Positions 1 to 5,838 of a stretch of DNA of 5,877 bases are shown here, piece after piece. The notes beneath the pieces are model-generated. The model worked only from the letters and a program-made list of their open reading frames with translations. It did not search any database and was not told the DNA's origin. The stretch lies in the NCBI GenBank assembly GCA_051004015.1, contig JBPCKT010000096.1, positions 1 to 5,877 on the forward strand. The letters run 5' to 3'. Within the stretch, counting starts at the first letter, position 1. Each line of letters opens with the position of its first letter. The translations under genes were made by a program, and so were the position numbers. Origin of the DNA: SXOA01 sp051004015 (GTDB lineage Bacteria; Planctomycetota; Planctomycetia; Pirellulales; Pirellulaceae).

Positions 1-116
1 GGGTGGGCGGTTTGTGGGTTGCGGTTGTTTTGGTGGTTTTGTGGGGTGGGGTGGGGGGGGGGGGGTGGTTGGTGGTGCCCAACCCACCCCCCCCCCCCCC
101 CCCCCACCACTCACTC
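1..116. repeat. Strand-asymmetric low-complexity G/T then A/C tract
   Basis: Bases 1-77 of the plus strand are almost entirely G and T, with C only at positions 8 and 22. Bases 78-116 are almost entirely C and A. A run of 13 G (53-65) and a run of 19 C (87-105) face each other across a short spacer, so the segment could fold back into a very stable hairpin. The G-rich strand could also form G-quadruplexes. It begins directly after the nuoB stop codon. No gene is supported here; the open frames across it on the plus strand are compositional accidents. It may be a sequencing or assembly artefact at a contig edge (inference). Confidence 0.75.
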
Positions 117-776
117 TTACCCCGTTATCTTCTGATGGTCATACAGCGGCTGGATGTCCACCGGGGTGGAGACATAACCGCTGTGGTGCGGAATGGGCAA
201 CTCGTCGTCGCGTTTCTCGCCGAGGTGGGCGAATTTTGGCGAATCCCCTTCGAGCTTCTTGCGGGCAATCTTGTGGCCGCGGATTTTGTCTTGAATCCGC
301 ATCAACCCTTCGAGCAGAGCTTCCGGGCGGGGCGGACAGCCGGGAACGTAAACGTCCACCGGGACGACCAGGTCCACACCCTTTACTACGTGATAGCCCC
401 ACTTGAAATACGGTCCACCGCCGACGGTGCAAGCGCCCATGGCGATGACGAATTTCGGGTCGGGCATCATGTTATAAAGCCGGCGGACGCGGCTGGCCAT
501 TTTGTACGTGACGGTACCGGCGACGATCATCAGGTCCGCCTGCCGCGGCGTGGCCCGGAAGGCACCGGCTCCGAAGCGGTCCATGTCGTAGCGACTGGCA
601 CCGGCAGCCATCATCTCGATGGCGCAGCAAGCGAGGCCGAAGGTCATCGGCCAGATGCTGGCCTGCCGGCCCCAATTGATGGCCTGTTCGATGGTCGTCG
701 TGATGACGTTTTCCTCGAACCGCCCCTCAATCCAGGGCTGCGTCGGAATTGGGTTCAGGATGGATTCAAGGCTCAT
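117..776 (-). CDS. nuoB: NADH-quinone oxidoreductase subunit B (complex I, N2 cluster subunit)
   Basis: NuoB is a peripheral-arm subunit of respiratory complex I on the cytoplasmic side of the membrane. It binds [4Fe-4S] cluster N2, which passes electrons from NADH to quinone. The 219-residue protein shows the family signatures: FGLACCAIEMM around residues 47-56, MGACTVGGGP around 113-122 and VPGCPPRPEALLEG around 144-157. All four N2 cysteine ligands are present (C50, C51, C116, C147). The C-terminus beyond about residue 165 is a charged tail of some 50 residues, so the protein is at the long end of the family. I chose the ATG at 776 because GGAG lies 6 bases upstream. The frame stays open to a TTG at 875, but that start would overlap the upstream gene and add 33 residues with no family match. 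The upstream neighbour is a SufR-like regulator on the same strand, 70 bases away. No nuoA precedes it, and a downstream nuoC cannot be seen because the window turns into low-complexity sequence. Confidence 0.96.
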   Translation of the reverse strand: MSLESILNPIPTQPWIEGRFEENVITTTIEQAINWGRQASIWPMTFGLACCAIEMMAAGASRYDMDRFGAGAFRATPRQADLMIVAGTVTYKMASRVRRLYNMMPDPKFVIAMGACTVGGGPYFKWGYHVVKGVDLVVPVDVYVPGCPPRPEALLEGLMRIQDKIRGHKIARKKLEGDSPKFAHLGEKRDDELPIPHHSGYVSTPVDIQPLYDHQKITG

Positions 777-846
777 GTCAGGCTCCAGCGGGCTGGTATT
801 ACGTACGCTTGGTACGTCGAAAGTAAGCTCGCTAAGATACTCCAGC
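777..846 (-). promoter_or_regulatory. nuoB leader with two small inverted repeats
   Basis: This 70-base gap separates the regulator stop codon from the nuoB ATG. It contains a perfect dyad, ACGTAC-N5-GTACGT (801-817), and a second small one, CCAG-N4-CTGG (785-796). The second partly covers the GGAG ribosome binding site of nuoB (783-786). These could form an mRNA structure or a protein-binding site that controls nuoB separately from the regulator. I see no convincing -35/-10 pair in it. The dyads are directly visible; a regulatory role is inference. Confidence 0.35.
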
Positions 847-1479
847 TTAGGCCAATGCGGTAGGCTTGGGTTCAAACGTGCAACAGCCCCCGCCGTCCAG
901 CCGGCAGTTGGAAAGATGCAGGTCTTCGCCGAGCAATTCCGAGAACATCATCTTCTCCATCGAGCAAACCGATCGGTCCTGCTCCGCCAGGTCCGGATAA
1001 GGACAGGCGGTGGCGGCCAGCACCGGGAGATCTTTGGAATAGTCCACTTCAAACGGCATTCGTCGGTCGCTGAACGCCTTCGCCAGCGACTCCATCTTCT
1101 CTTTCAAATTCGTGCCGCGGACTTCCGCCGCGTAGCTCCCCGCCAAGCGGCTGGAGATGCGGGAGAGCAGTCCGCGGCGCACTTCGGGATCCTTGATGTG
1201 CCGCACTTCTTCCCACAGGGCGATGGCCAAGTCGCCAAAGTTGTTGCCACCTTTGCGGCGGCCTTTATCAGTAATCTCGTAGCGATGTGCCGGCCGGCCG
1301 CGTCCCGCTTTCTCGGCCTTCCGCTGAATCTCGCCGCGAGCGAGCAATCGCGTCAGCCGCTGCCGCACAGCCGTGGCGGTAACCTGCGTCTCGCTGGCCA
1401 GTTGCGCCACGCTCAGCGCGCCGCGTTTGCGGAGCAAATCGAGCAGGCCGTCGTCGGAAGTTTCATGGGCTGGCAGCAT
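847..1479 (-). CDS. SufR-like winged-helix transcriptional regulator with C-terminal Fe-S cysteine cluster
   Basis: This 210-residue protein has an N-terminal winged helix-turn-helix: helices at about 10-51, with recognition helix near TATAVRQRLTRLL, and a basic wing at 53-70 (KAGRGRPAHRYEIT). A middle helical region (about 80-135) probably dimerises. A C-terminal domain carries C159, C172, C192, C199 and C200. This layout matches the SufR group of COG2345 regulators, in which C-terminal cysteines hold an Fe-S cluster and the protein represses Fe-S assembly genes when clusters are sufficient (known for cyanobacterial SufR). The first spacing, C-X12-C, matches the SufR pattern as I recall it; the later ones (X19, then X6 or X7) differ. 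The ATG at 1479 has AGGAG 7 bases upstream. No suf genes are in the window; nuoB follows on the same strand. Direct control of nuoB and self-repression are inferred. A sensor of another redox signal remains possible. Confidence 0.85.
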   Translation of the reverse strand: MLPAHETSDDGLLDLLRKRGALSVAQLASETQVTATAVRQRLTRLLARGEIQRKAEKAGRGRPAHRYEITDKGRRKGGNNFGDLAIALWEEVRHIKDPEVRRGLLSRISSRLAGSYAAEVRGTNLKEKMESLAKAFSDRRMPFEVDYSKDLPVLAATACPYPDLAEQDRSVCSMEKMMFSELLGEDLHLSNCRLDGGGCCTFEPKPTALA

Positions 1480-1527
1480 AGGTTCGCTCCTGCGCAGAAC
1501 CGCGATTGACTTTCGGGCTCTGTCATC

Positions 1528-1555
1528 ATCTTACCGTTTTCCGCATTATTGACAA
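1528..1555 (-). promoter_or_regulatory. Putative promoter of the SufR-like regulator (and nuoB)
   Basis: On the minus strand, TTGTCA (1555-1550) is followed after 16 bases by TAAGAT (1533-1528), a sigma70-like pair with 5/6 and 4/6 matches. Transcription would begin near 1521, giving a leader of about 40 bases before the ATG at 1479. The -35 box lies inside the dyad at 1549-1568, which is a classic arrangement for autorepression. Confidence 0.4.
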
Positions 1556-1568
1556 GGGATTATGTCAA
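1549..1568. promoter_or_regulatory. Candidate operator: TTGACA-N8-TGTCAA dyad
   Basis: A perfect 6-base inverted repeat with an 8-base spacer sits in the divergent intergenic region and overlaps the proposed -35 box of the regulator gene. Dimeric winged-helix repressors usually bind such dyads, and the nearest candidate is the SufR-like protein encoded next door. The sequence differs from the CAAC-N6-GTTG site that I recall for cyanobacterial SufR. One half-site also resembles a -35 box, so part of the symmetry may come from promoter elements. Confidence 0.4.
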
Positions 1569-1605
1569 AATTAAGTCCCCTCAGCAGCCGGCATGCCGTA
1601 AATGC

Positions 1606-1634
1606 TTGACAAATCAGATTTTGCTGCCGATACT
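1606..1634 (+). promoter_or_regulatory. Putative sigma70-type promoter of the transporter operon
   Basis: A perfect TTGACA (1606-1611) is followed by an exact 17-base spacer and GATACT (1629-1634, 4/6 match). The predicted start near 1641 leaves about 48 bases before the GTG start codon at 1689. This placement argues against an earlier ATG at 1602, which would put the promoter inside the coding region. A 10-base palindrome, CGGCATGCCG (1589-1598), lies just upstream. Confidence 0.5.
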
Positions 1635-1688
1635 GGGCGGCCAACGAGCCTCTCCTTCGAGTCAATTCGCCCCTTGAAAGGAACATCC

Positions 1689-3611
1689 GTGGCAACTGTC
1701 AAGAAGGAACGCTGGGCCTCTCGCCTCGGCTTGGTTCTAGCGATGGCCGGCAACGCCGTGGGCCTGGGGAACTTTCTGCGATTCCCGGCCCAGGCCGCCA
1801 AGAATGGCGGCGGGGCGTTCTTGATTCCCTACGTCGTCGCGCTGGTAGTTCTTGGGCTGCCGCTCATCTGGATCGAATGGGCGATGGGGCGCTATGGCGG
1901 CCAACAGGGGCACCATTCAACGCCGGGGATTCTACAGGCCCATAGCAAGAATCCGTTCTGGAAATACTTCGGAGTCATGGGGCTGTGGTCCTGCTTGGTG
2001 ATTGCCGCCTACTACCTGTACATCGAGACCTGGACGATGGCCTATGCCGGCTACTCTATCATCGGCGGCTTCAGCGGTGAGAAGCCAGCGATGGACGGGG
2101 GCCAGTTTTTTGCCGCGCTCACCGGCGAGAAGGATTATGAATTCGTGGCGATAAGTTGGTGGGGCATGCTCCTCTTCGCTGCCTGCATTGCCATCAATGT
2201 TTACATTCTCTCGCGCGGCTTGGCGAAAGGGATTGAGATCGTCAGCAAAATCGGCATGCCGCTGTTGATTGTGTTTGCCGCGATTCTCGCCGTTCGCGGC
2301 CTGATGATTACGCCGGAGTCCGATCCGCAGGCCAAACAAAGCGCGCTCGACGGACTCAACTTTGTCTGGGAGCCGCGATTCACTTCGCTCAAGGATCCCT
2401 CCGTTTGGCTGGCGGCGGCGGGGCAGATTTTTTTTACACTCTCCATCGGCATGGGCTCCATCCATTGCTATTCTTCTTACTTAAGAGAGAAGGATGACAT
2501 CGTATTAACCGGCGCAACGGCCGGCTGGACGAATGAGTTTTGCGAAGTGATTCTCGGCGGCACGATTCTTATCCCGATCGCGGTCGCATATCTCGGACTG
2601 CCGGAGGTTGTTAATCGGACTTCGGGAGGTTCTGGCTTTTCGCTCGGATTCATGGTCTTTCCCACGCTCTTTAACAAGTGGGGGGCTCTCGCGCCCGCGG
2701 CTGGTTTTATGTGGTTCGGCCTATTGTTCTTCGCGGCCATCACCAGCTCGCTCGCGATGGGACAGCCGATCATGGCCTTTTTGCAGCAGGAATTCAAACT
2801 AAGCCGCGAACGGAGCGCGGTGGCCTTTGGGGGGCTGCTGTTGCCGCTGTCGCTGCCGGTGGCGCTATTCCATAGCGGCACTTTCAATGACGAATTCGAC
2901 TATTGGGCGGGAAGCGTGATGCTGGTGGTGTTTGCCCTGGGCGAAACGATCCTGTTTGCCTGGGTCTTCGGCATGACCAAAGGGTGGGCCGAAATGATCA
3001 AGGGAGCGGACATGAAAATTCCGCTGCCGTTCTATTACATGATCAAGTATGTCACCCCAGTCTTTTTGATATTCATCTTGATTGGCTTCGTCTTCCTTCC
3101 CAAAGCGGGTTGGAATGCCTATGTGGAGGCACCGCTGACGGGCAAACCGCTCCCTGCCTGGGAGTGGTCGGGGGGAGGAATGATCGGCAAGCTCCTGCAC
3201 GTCGACGTTCGCGAAACACGTCAGGCAAAGCTCGTTGGCATGGCGGAAAGCATCGCGGACTTGAAACTGACTGTCACGGAGCGGAAAGCCAAGGTCAGCG
3301 GCATTGACAAGGACATCGTGGCGGCTGAGAAGGACATGTCGATACCGGAATTCGCCCGCGAGGCAAAAGCACTCACGCTCACCACTTACCGCAAGCAAAT
3401 TGAAGAGGAAGGGCAACTTTCCGCCGCGGAGAGAGACAAGAAGGTGGCCGAGCTCGAAGTGACACGCGCCAAAGCGGAAAAATTCTATGACGCGCTCCCG
3501 ACCTGGCGGAATGTGGACCGACTGCTGATGATCGGCGTGTACGCCTTTTTCTCCATTCTCGTGGCCCGCGCCTGGAGCTCGCGCAAGGCGGAAGGAAACC
3601 TGACCCCATGA
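1689..3611 (+). CDS. LeuT-type neurotransmitter:sodium symporter (NSS) family amino-acid transporter with an extra periplasmic helical domain
   Basis: This is a Na+-coupled amino-acid symporter of the inner membrane. The N-terminus (ATVKKERWASRLGLVLAM) closely parallels Aquifex LeuT, which supports the GTG start at 1689; GGA lies 6 bases upstream. It has 640 residues and 12 predicted TM helices. TM1 holds GNAVGLGNFLRFP (21-33), TM6 FFTLSIGMG (248-256) and TM8 ITSSLAM (351-357). LeuT's sodium ligands are conserved: A23, N28, T250, N282 (Na1) and A349, T352, S353 (Na2). So are the gate residues R31, Y109, F249 and D404. E286 matches LeuT E290, which suggests chloride independence. Three substrate-pocket positions differ: LeuT V104, F259 and I359 are I105, M255 and M357 here. 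LeuT is about 515 residues; the excess is a segment of about 135 residues (471-608) between TM11 and TM12, rich in heptad-like helices. A small MetS-like gene overlaps its stop. The substrate is an amino acid, but which one is not evident. Confidence 0.95.
   Translation: MATVKKERWASRLGLVLAMAGNAVGLGNFLRFPAQAAKNGGGAFLIPYVVALVVLGLPLIWIEWAMGRYGGQQGHHSTPGILQAHSKNPFWKYFGVMGLWSCLVIAAYYLYIETWTMAYAGYSIIGGFSGEKPAMDGGQFFAALTGEKDYEFVAISWWGMLLFAACIAINVYILSRGLAKGIEIVSKIGMPLLIVFAAILAVRGLMITPESDPQAKQSALDGLNFVWEPRFTSLKDPSVWLAAAGQIFFTLSIGMGSIHCYSSYLREKDDIVLTGATAGWTNEFCEVILGGTILIPIAVAYLGLPEVVNRTSGGSGFSLGFMVFPTLFNKWGALAPAAGFMWFGLLFFAAITSSLAMGQPIMAFLQQEFKLSRERSAVAFGGLLLPLSLPVALFHSGTFNDEFDYWAGSVMLVVFALGETILFAWVFGMTKGWAEMIKGADMKIPLPFYYMIKYVTPVFLIFILIGFVFLPKAGWNAYVEAPLTGKPLPAWEWSGGGMIGKLLHVDVRETRQAKLVGMAESIADLKLTVTERKAKVSGIDKDIVAAEKDMSIPEFAREAKALTLTTYRKQIEEEGQLSAAERDKKVAELEVTRAKAEKFYDALPTWRNVDRLLMIGVYAFFSILVARAWSSRKAEGNLTP
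3099..3512 (+). other. Inserted helical-hairpin/coiled-coil domain in the TM11-TM12 loop of the transporter
   Basis: This is the part of the transporter gene that codes for residues 471-608. A glycine/proline/tryptophan-rich linker (471-500) leads into two charged helices, about 508-550 and 552-602, separated by a proline near SIPEF. The first helix has hydrophobic residues in 3-4 spacing at L515, M518, I522, L525, V529, V536, I539 and I543. The second is less regular (I571, L577, V586, L589, F599). By LeuT topology this loop faces the periplasm. LeuT itself has only a short loop there. Confidence 0.7.
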
Positions 3612-3724
3612 CCATCGCCGCCTGGACCTTCATGATCCTGATGTGGGGCGTCATCGCCGGCATGACCGGCTATTGCTTCTATCGCCTGCTCACCTCCGAG
3701 CGGCAATTGGGTGGGGATGATTAG
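3608..3724 (+). CDS. MetS-like small subunit of the NSS transporter (single-TM miniprotein)
   Basis: This is a 38-codon frame starting ATG ACC ATC GCC GCC TGG and ending in TAG. Its start overlaps the transporter stop as ATGA, so the two are almost certainly translationally coupled. GAAGGA lies about 11 bases upstream. The product is one hydrophobic helix (roughly residues 4-26, WTFMILMWGVIAGMTGYCFY) followed by a short polar tail (RLLTSERQLGGDD). Small proteins of this shape directly after an NSS transporter gene are known as MetS, from the Corynebacterium glutamicum MetP/MetS methionine-alanine uptake system, where the small subunit is required for function. Assignment rests on context, size and TM pattern; the sequence is too short for a firm homology call by eye. 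It was probably missed by length cutoffs in many annotations. Confidence 0.8.
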   Translation: MTIAAWTFMILMWGVIAGMTGYCFYRLLTSERQLGGDD

Positions 3725-3788
3725 AATCCGGCGGGAAGCTGGGAAGATGCCCGAAGCCTTGCTTTTCCTCTTATGATTTTGCCAGCCA

Positions 3789-4961
3789 TCATTTTGCCAA
3801 CACCTCTTCCGCCCGCACTCCTTGCAGCGGTTGCCCTTTCGGAAAGTGCTCTTCCACCACGCTCAGAAACTCCTGCCGTGTCAGGACCTTCGCCGCGTAG
3901 GTGCGGAAGAATCGCGCGCCCTTGAGGCCCTGCGCATAGTTGCAGGCGAATTTGCGCATCAGGGTCGTCCCCCGTTCTTCGCCGAACCGCTCGCAGACCA
4001 ACTCGTAGTGGTGCAGCAGGCAGGCTTTTTGCTCTTCGATGGTCGGATCGGGGGGAATCGGTTGGCCTTTCAAAGCCGCGGCAGCTTGTTGGAAGAGCCA
4101 GGGGCGGCCGAGGGAGGCGCGGGCAATCATCACGCCGTCCACGCCGTAGCGGCGGAAGGCTTCCACGACCTTCGCGGCTGAATCGAGATCGCCATTGCCG
4201 ATGAGTGGCATTCGCTTGAGGTGCGGCTTGATGGCGGCAATGTTCTCCCAGTCGGCGGACCCTTTGAAGAAGTCGGCCGCGGTCCGGCCATGCACCGTCA
4301 AGGCCGCGGCTCCGGCGGATTCGACTACTTTGGCCACTTCAATCGCATTGATTTTGTCCCGCGAACAACCGAGGCGGATTTTCGCCGTCACCGGCGTCGG
4401 CGCGCAGGCTTTCACAACCCGCTCGACTATCGCCCCGATCCGCTCCGGGAACCGCAGCAAGTACGAACCACTATGGGCCCGCTCGCTCACGTCCTTCACC
4501 GGACAGCCGAAGTTGATATCGACGACGCTCACCTCATATTCCCGCGCCAGCCGTTCGCCTACCCTGGCCAGCGTCTCCGGGTCGTTATCCCACATCTGCA
4601 CCGCCAGCGGCCGGGCCTCCTCCTTCACCCCCCACAGCCGGTCCGGGTTCTCGCACTCCTGCTCGGTCAGCCAGACAAACCCGCGAGCGCTGACCATCTC
4701 CGTGGCCAAAAGCCCCGACCCGCCGAATTCCCGCACGATCTGCCGGTAGGCGAAGTTGGTATAGCCTGCCATCGGCGCTTGCAGAATGGGCGGATCGACG
4801 ACGACGTTACCGATGCGGAGAGGCGGGACGATGAGCGGCGCGGGCGCAACAGCAGACGCGGGCGGAACTGTATCGCCGGAGGAGGGTCGAATGGTGAGGT
4901 CACTGAGGCGCACGGAGTCTATTCTAGAGGCAGCGCCCGTTGAAGGTGAGGCTACTTCCAT
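3789..4961 (-). CDS. dusB: tRNA-dihydrouridine synthase (DusB-like)
   Basis: This FMN enzyme reduces a specific uridine in the tRNA D-loop to dihydrouridine using NADPH. Numbering is from the ATG at 4961 (390 residues). The TIM-barrel core begins near residue 46 (LRIGNVVVDPPI). Signature segments are APMAGYTN (62-69), DINFGCPVKDV (148-158) with catalytic C153, AKIRLG (193-198) with FMN-contact K195, TVHGRT (222-227), GNGD (255-258) and MIARASLGRPWLF (278-290). The C-terminal helical tRNA-binding part includes MRKFACNYAQG. The catalytic loop (GCPVKDVSERAHSGSYLL) is one residue longer than the common DusB form. The first 45 residues are rich in Ala, Pro and Ser and match nothing recognised. A TTG at 4988 could extend the protein by 9 residues. 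I prefer the ATG because it overlaps the upstream SDR stop by 10 bases, although its GGAGG is unusually close. Assignment to the DusB subgroup is moderate; Dus itself is secure. Confidence 0.95.
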   Translation of the reverse strand: MEVASPSTGAASRIDSVRLSDLTIRPSSGDTVPPASAVAPAPLIVPPLRIGNVVVDPPILQAPMAGYTNFAYRQIVREFGGSGLLATEMVSARGFVWLTEQECENPDRLWGVKEEARPLAVQMWDNDPETLARVGERLAREYEVSVVDINFGCPVKDVSERAHSGSYLLRFPERIGAIVERVVKACAPTPVTAKIRLGCSRDKINAIEVAKVVESAGAAALTVHGRTAADFFKGSADWENIAAIKPHLKRMPLIGNGDLDSAAKVVEAFRRYGVDGVMIARASLGRPWLFQQAAAALKGQPIPPDPTIEEQKACLLHHYELVCERFGEERGTTLMRKFACNYAQGLKGARFFRTYAAKVLTRQEFLSVVEEHFPKGQPLQGVRAEEVLAK

Positions 4962-5746
4962 CCCTCCGGCATGTCCGGCTGTTGCCAAGCGCTCATGCCG
5001 CCGTCGATGAGGAGCATTTGGCCGTGGACGTGGCTGGCGGCGTCGCTGCAGAGATAGACCGCGCCGTCGCCGCAGACGTCGCTGCCGGGGACCTGGCGGT
5101 TGGGGGTGTGAAGCTCCATCCAGCGGGCGAAACGCTCGTCGCGGTCGATGATGCTGGTGAGCGGGGTGCGGACCAGGCCGGGGGCCAGGCCGTTGACCCG
5201 GATGCCGAGCGGGGCGAGCTCGACGCAGAGGGTTTTGACCATCGCTTCGATGGCTCCTTTGCTCGTGTCGTAGCAGGAGTGGGTCTGCTCCGCGAGGCGG
5301 GCGTTGATCGAGCCGATCATCAGCACGCGGCCGGCTGTTTTGTTCTGGACCCAGCGGCGGGCGAATTTCTGCGTGAGGAAGAAGACCGAGAACACGTTCA
5401 GCCGAAAGGTTCGCTCGAAACGTTCGTAGTCCATTTCGAGGAACGGCACGTCGTTGTAGTTGCCGGCGTTGTTGACCAGGATATCGATCTCTGGCATGGC
5501 GGCCGTGGCTTTCGTGAATACCTCTGCCGTGTTTTGCGAGGGGACGCCCGCCAGGTCTCCCGTGATGTATTCTGCCCGCACGCCATGAGCCCGGCAGGCG
5601 GCGAGAGCTTCCTCGGCGTCCGTTCCCGGAGCGCGGCCATGCAGGACGACGTTCGCGCCGGCTTCGGCAAAGGCCACGGCAATGGACCGGCCGACTCCCT
5701 TGGTGGAGCCGGTGATCAGGGCGGAGTGGCCGCGGAGGTGGATCAT
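4952..5746 (-). CDS. Short-chain dehydrogenase/reductase (SDR family oxidoreductase, FabG-like fold)
   Basis: This is a 264-residue classical SDR, a soluble NAD(P)(H)-dependent Rossmann-fold enzyme that oxidises or reduces an alcohol/ketone pair. Visible motifs are the nucleotide-binding TGSTKGVG (12-19), D64, NNAG (92-95), the catalytic tetrad N117-S146-Y159-K163 (YDTSK), and PG at 189-190. The C-terminal strand HGQMLLIDGG ends in a short polar tail. HGR at 36-38 after the second strand puts a basic residue where NADP(H)-preferring enzymes usually have one, so NADP(H) use is likely (inference). The substrate cannot be read from sequence; sugar-alcohol, keto-acyl and secondary-alcohol dehydrogenases share this pattern. 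The start at 5746 gives the usual SDR N-terminus (HLRGHSALITG), but no Shine-Dalgarno sequence is visible before it. It overlaps the downstream dus gene by about 10 bases and probably shares its transcript. No functional link with tRNA modification is evident. Confidence 0.93.
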   Translation of the reverse strand: MIHLRGHSALITGSTKGVGRSIAVAFAEAGANVVLHGRAPGTDAEEALAACRAHGVRAEYITGDLAGVPSQNTAEVFTKATAAMPEIDILVNNAGNYNDVPFLEMDYERFERTFRLNVFSVFFLTQKFARRWVQNKTAGRVLMIGSINARLAEQTHSCYDTSKGAIEAMVKTLCVELAPLGIRVNGLAPGLVRTPLTSIIDRDERFARWMELHTPNRQVPGSDVCGDGAVYLCSDAASHVHGQMLLIDGGMSAWQQPDMPEGWK

Positions 5747-5765
5747 GAATGACGGACAGGAAGAG

Positions 5766-5838
5766 GGGGTCGGGAGTCTTTGGTGTTGGTCGCTCGCGTC
5801 AACAGGGGGGTCCTTTTACGCAAAAGACTCCCGACCCC
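5766..5838. repeat. REP/BIME-like inverted-repeat element
   Basis: GGGGTCGGGAGTCTTT (5766-5781) and its exact reverse complement (5823-5838) flank a 41-base centre. The right arm also forms its own hairpin with the centre: G-rich 5806-5812 plus TTTT pairs with AAAA plus GACTCCC across an ACGC loop, with one bulged C (5806-5832). A 5-base stem, TGTTG/CAACA (5784-5804), lies in the left half. Two such units in opposite orientation resemble REP pairs (BIMEs) mobilised by RAYT transposases. The symmetry is directly visible; the REP identity is inferred. It lies between the SDR start and whatever gene follows the window, so it could also affect transcription or mRNA stability there. Confidence 0.65.

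Noticed and set aside
3..863. Long plus-strand open frame antisense to nuoB
   Set aside because: It runs through the low-complexity tract, matches no family and mirrors the well-supported nuoB gene on the other strand.
777..875. TTG start at 875 for nuoB
   Set aside because: It overlaps the end of the regulator gene and adds 33 non-family residues, whereas the ATG at 776 has GGAG at 6 bases.
1589..1598. CGGCATGCCG palindrome upstream of the transporter promoter
   Set aside because: A 10-base palindrome is expected fairly often by chance in GC-rich DNA, so I did not list it as a separate operator.
1602..1688. Upstream ATG start for the transporter at 1602
   Set aside because: There is no ribosome binding site before it, it would place the TTGACA-N17-GATACT promoter inside the gene, and LeuT alignment begins at the GTG at 1689.
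3725..3788. Bidirectional terminator between the convergent operons
   Set aside because: Only very weak stems are present (for example AAGC-CTT-GCTT followed by TTCC), with no stable GC stem plus T-run. Nothing else is recognised in these 64 bases.
3776..3799. Direct repeat ATTTTGCCA (3776-3784 and 3791-3799)
   Set aside because: It is nine bases long, falls at the end of the dus gene and has no other sign of a mobile element or attachment site.
4221..4943. Plus-strand open frame antisense to dus
   Set aside because: It is an Arg/Gly/His-rich shadow of a GC-rich gene with no recognisable motif. The similar frame at 4940-5752 is the shadow of the SDR gene.
5774..5802. Minus-strand promoter TTGACG for the SDR-dus transcript inside the inverted repeat
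   Set aside because: The -35-like box has no acceptable -10 at 16-18 bases; AGACTC is a poor match.
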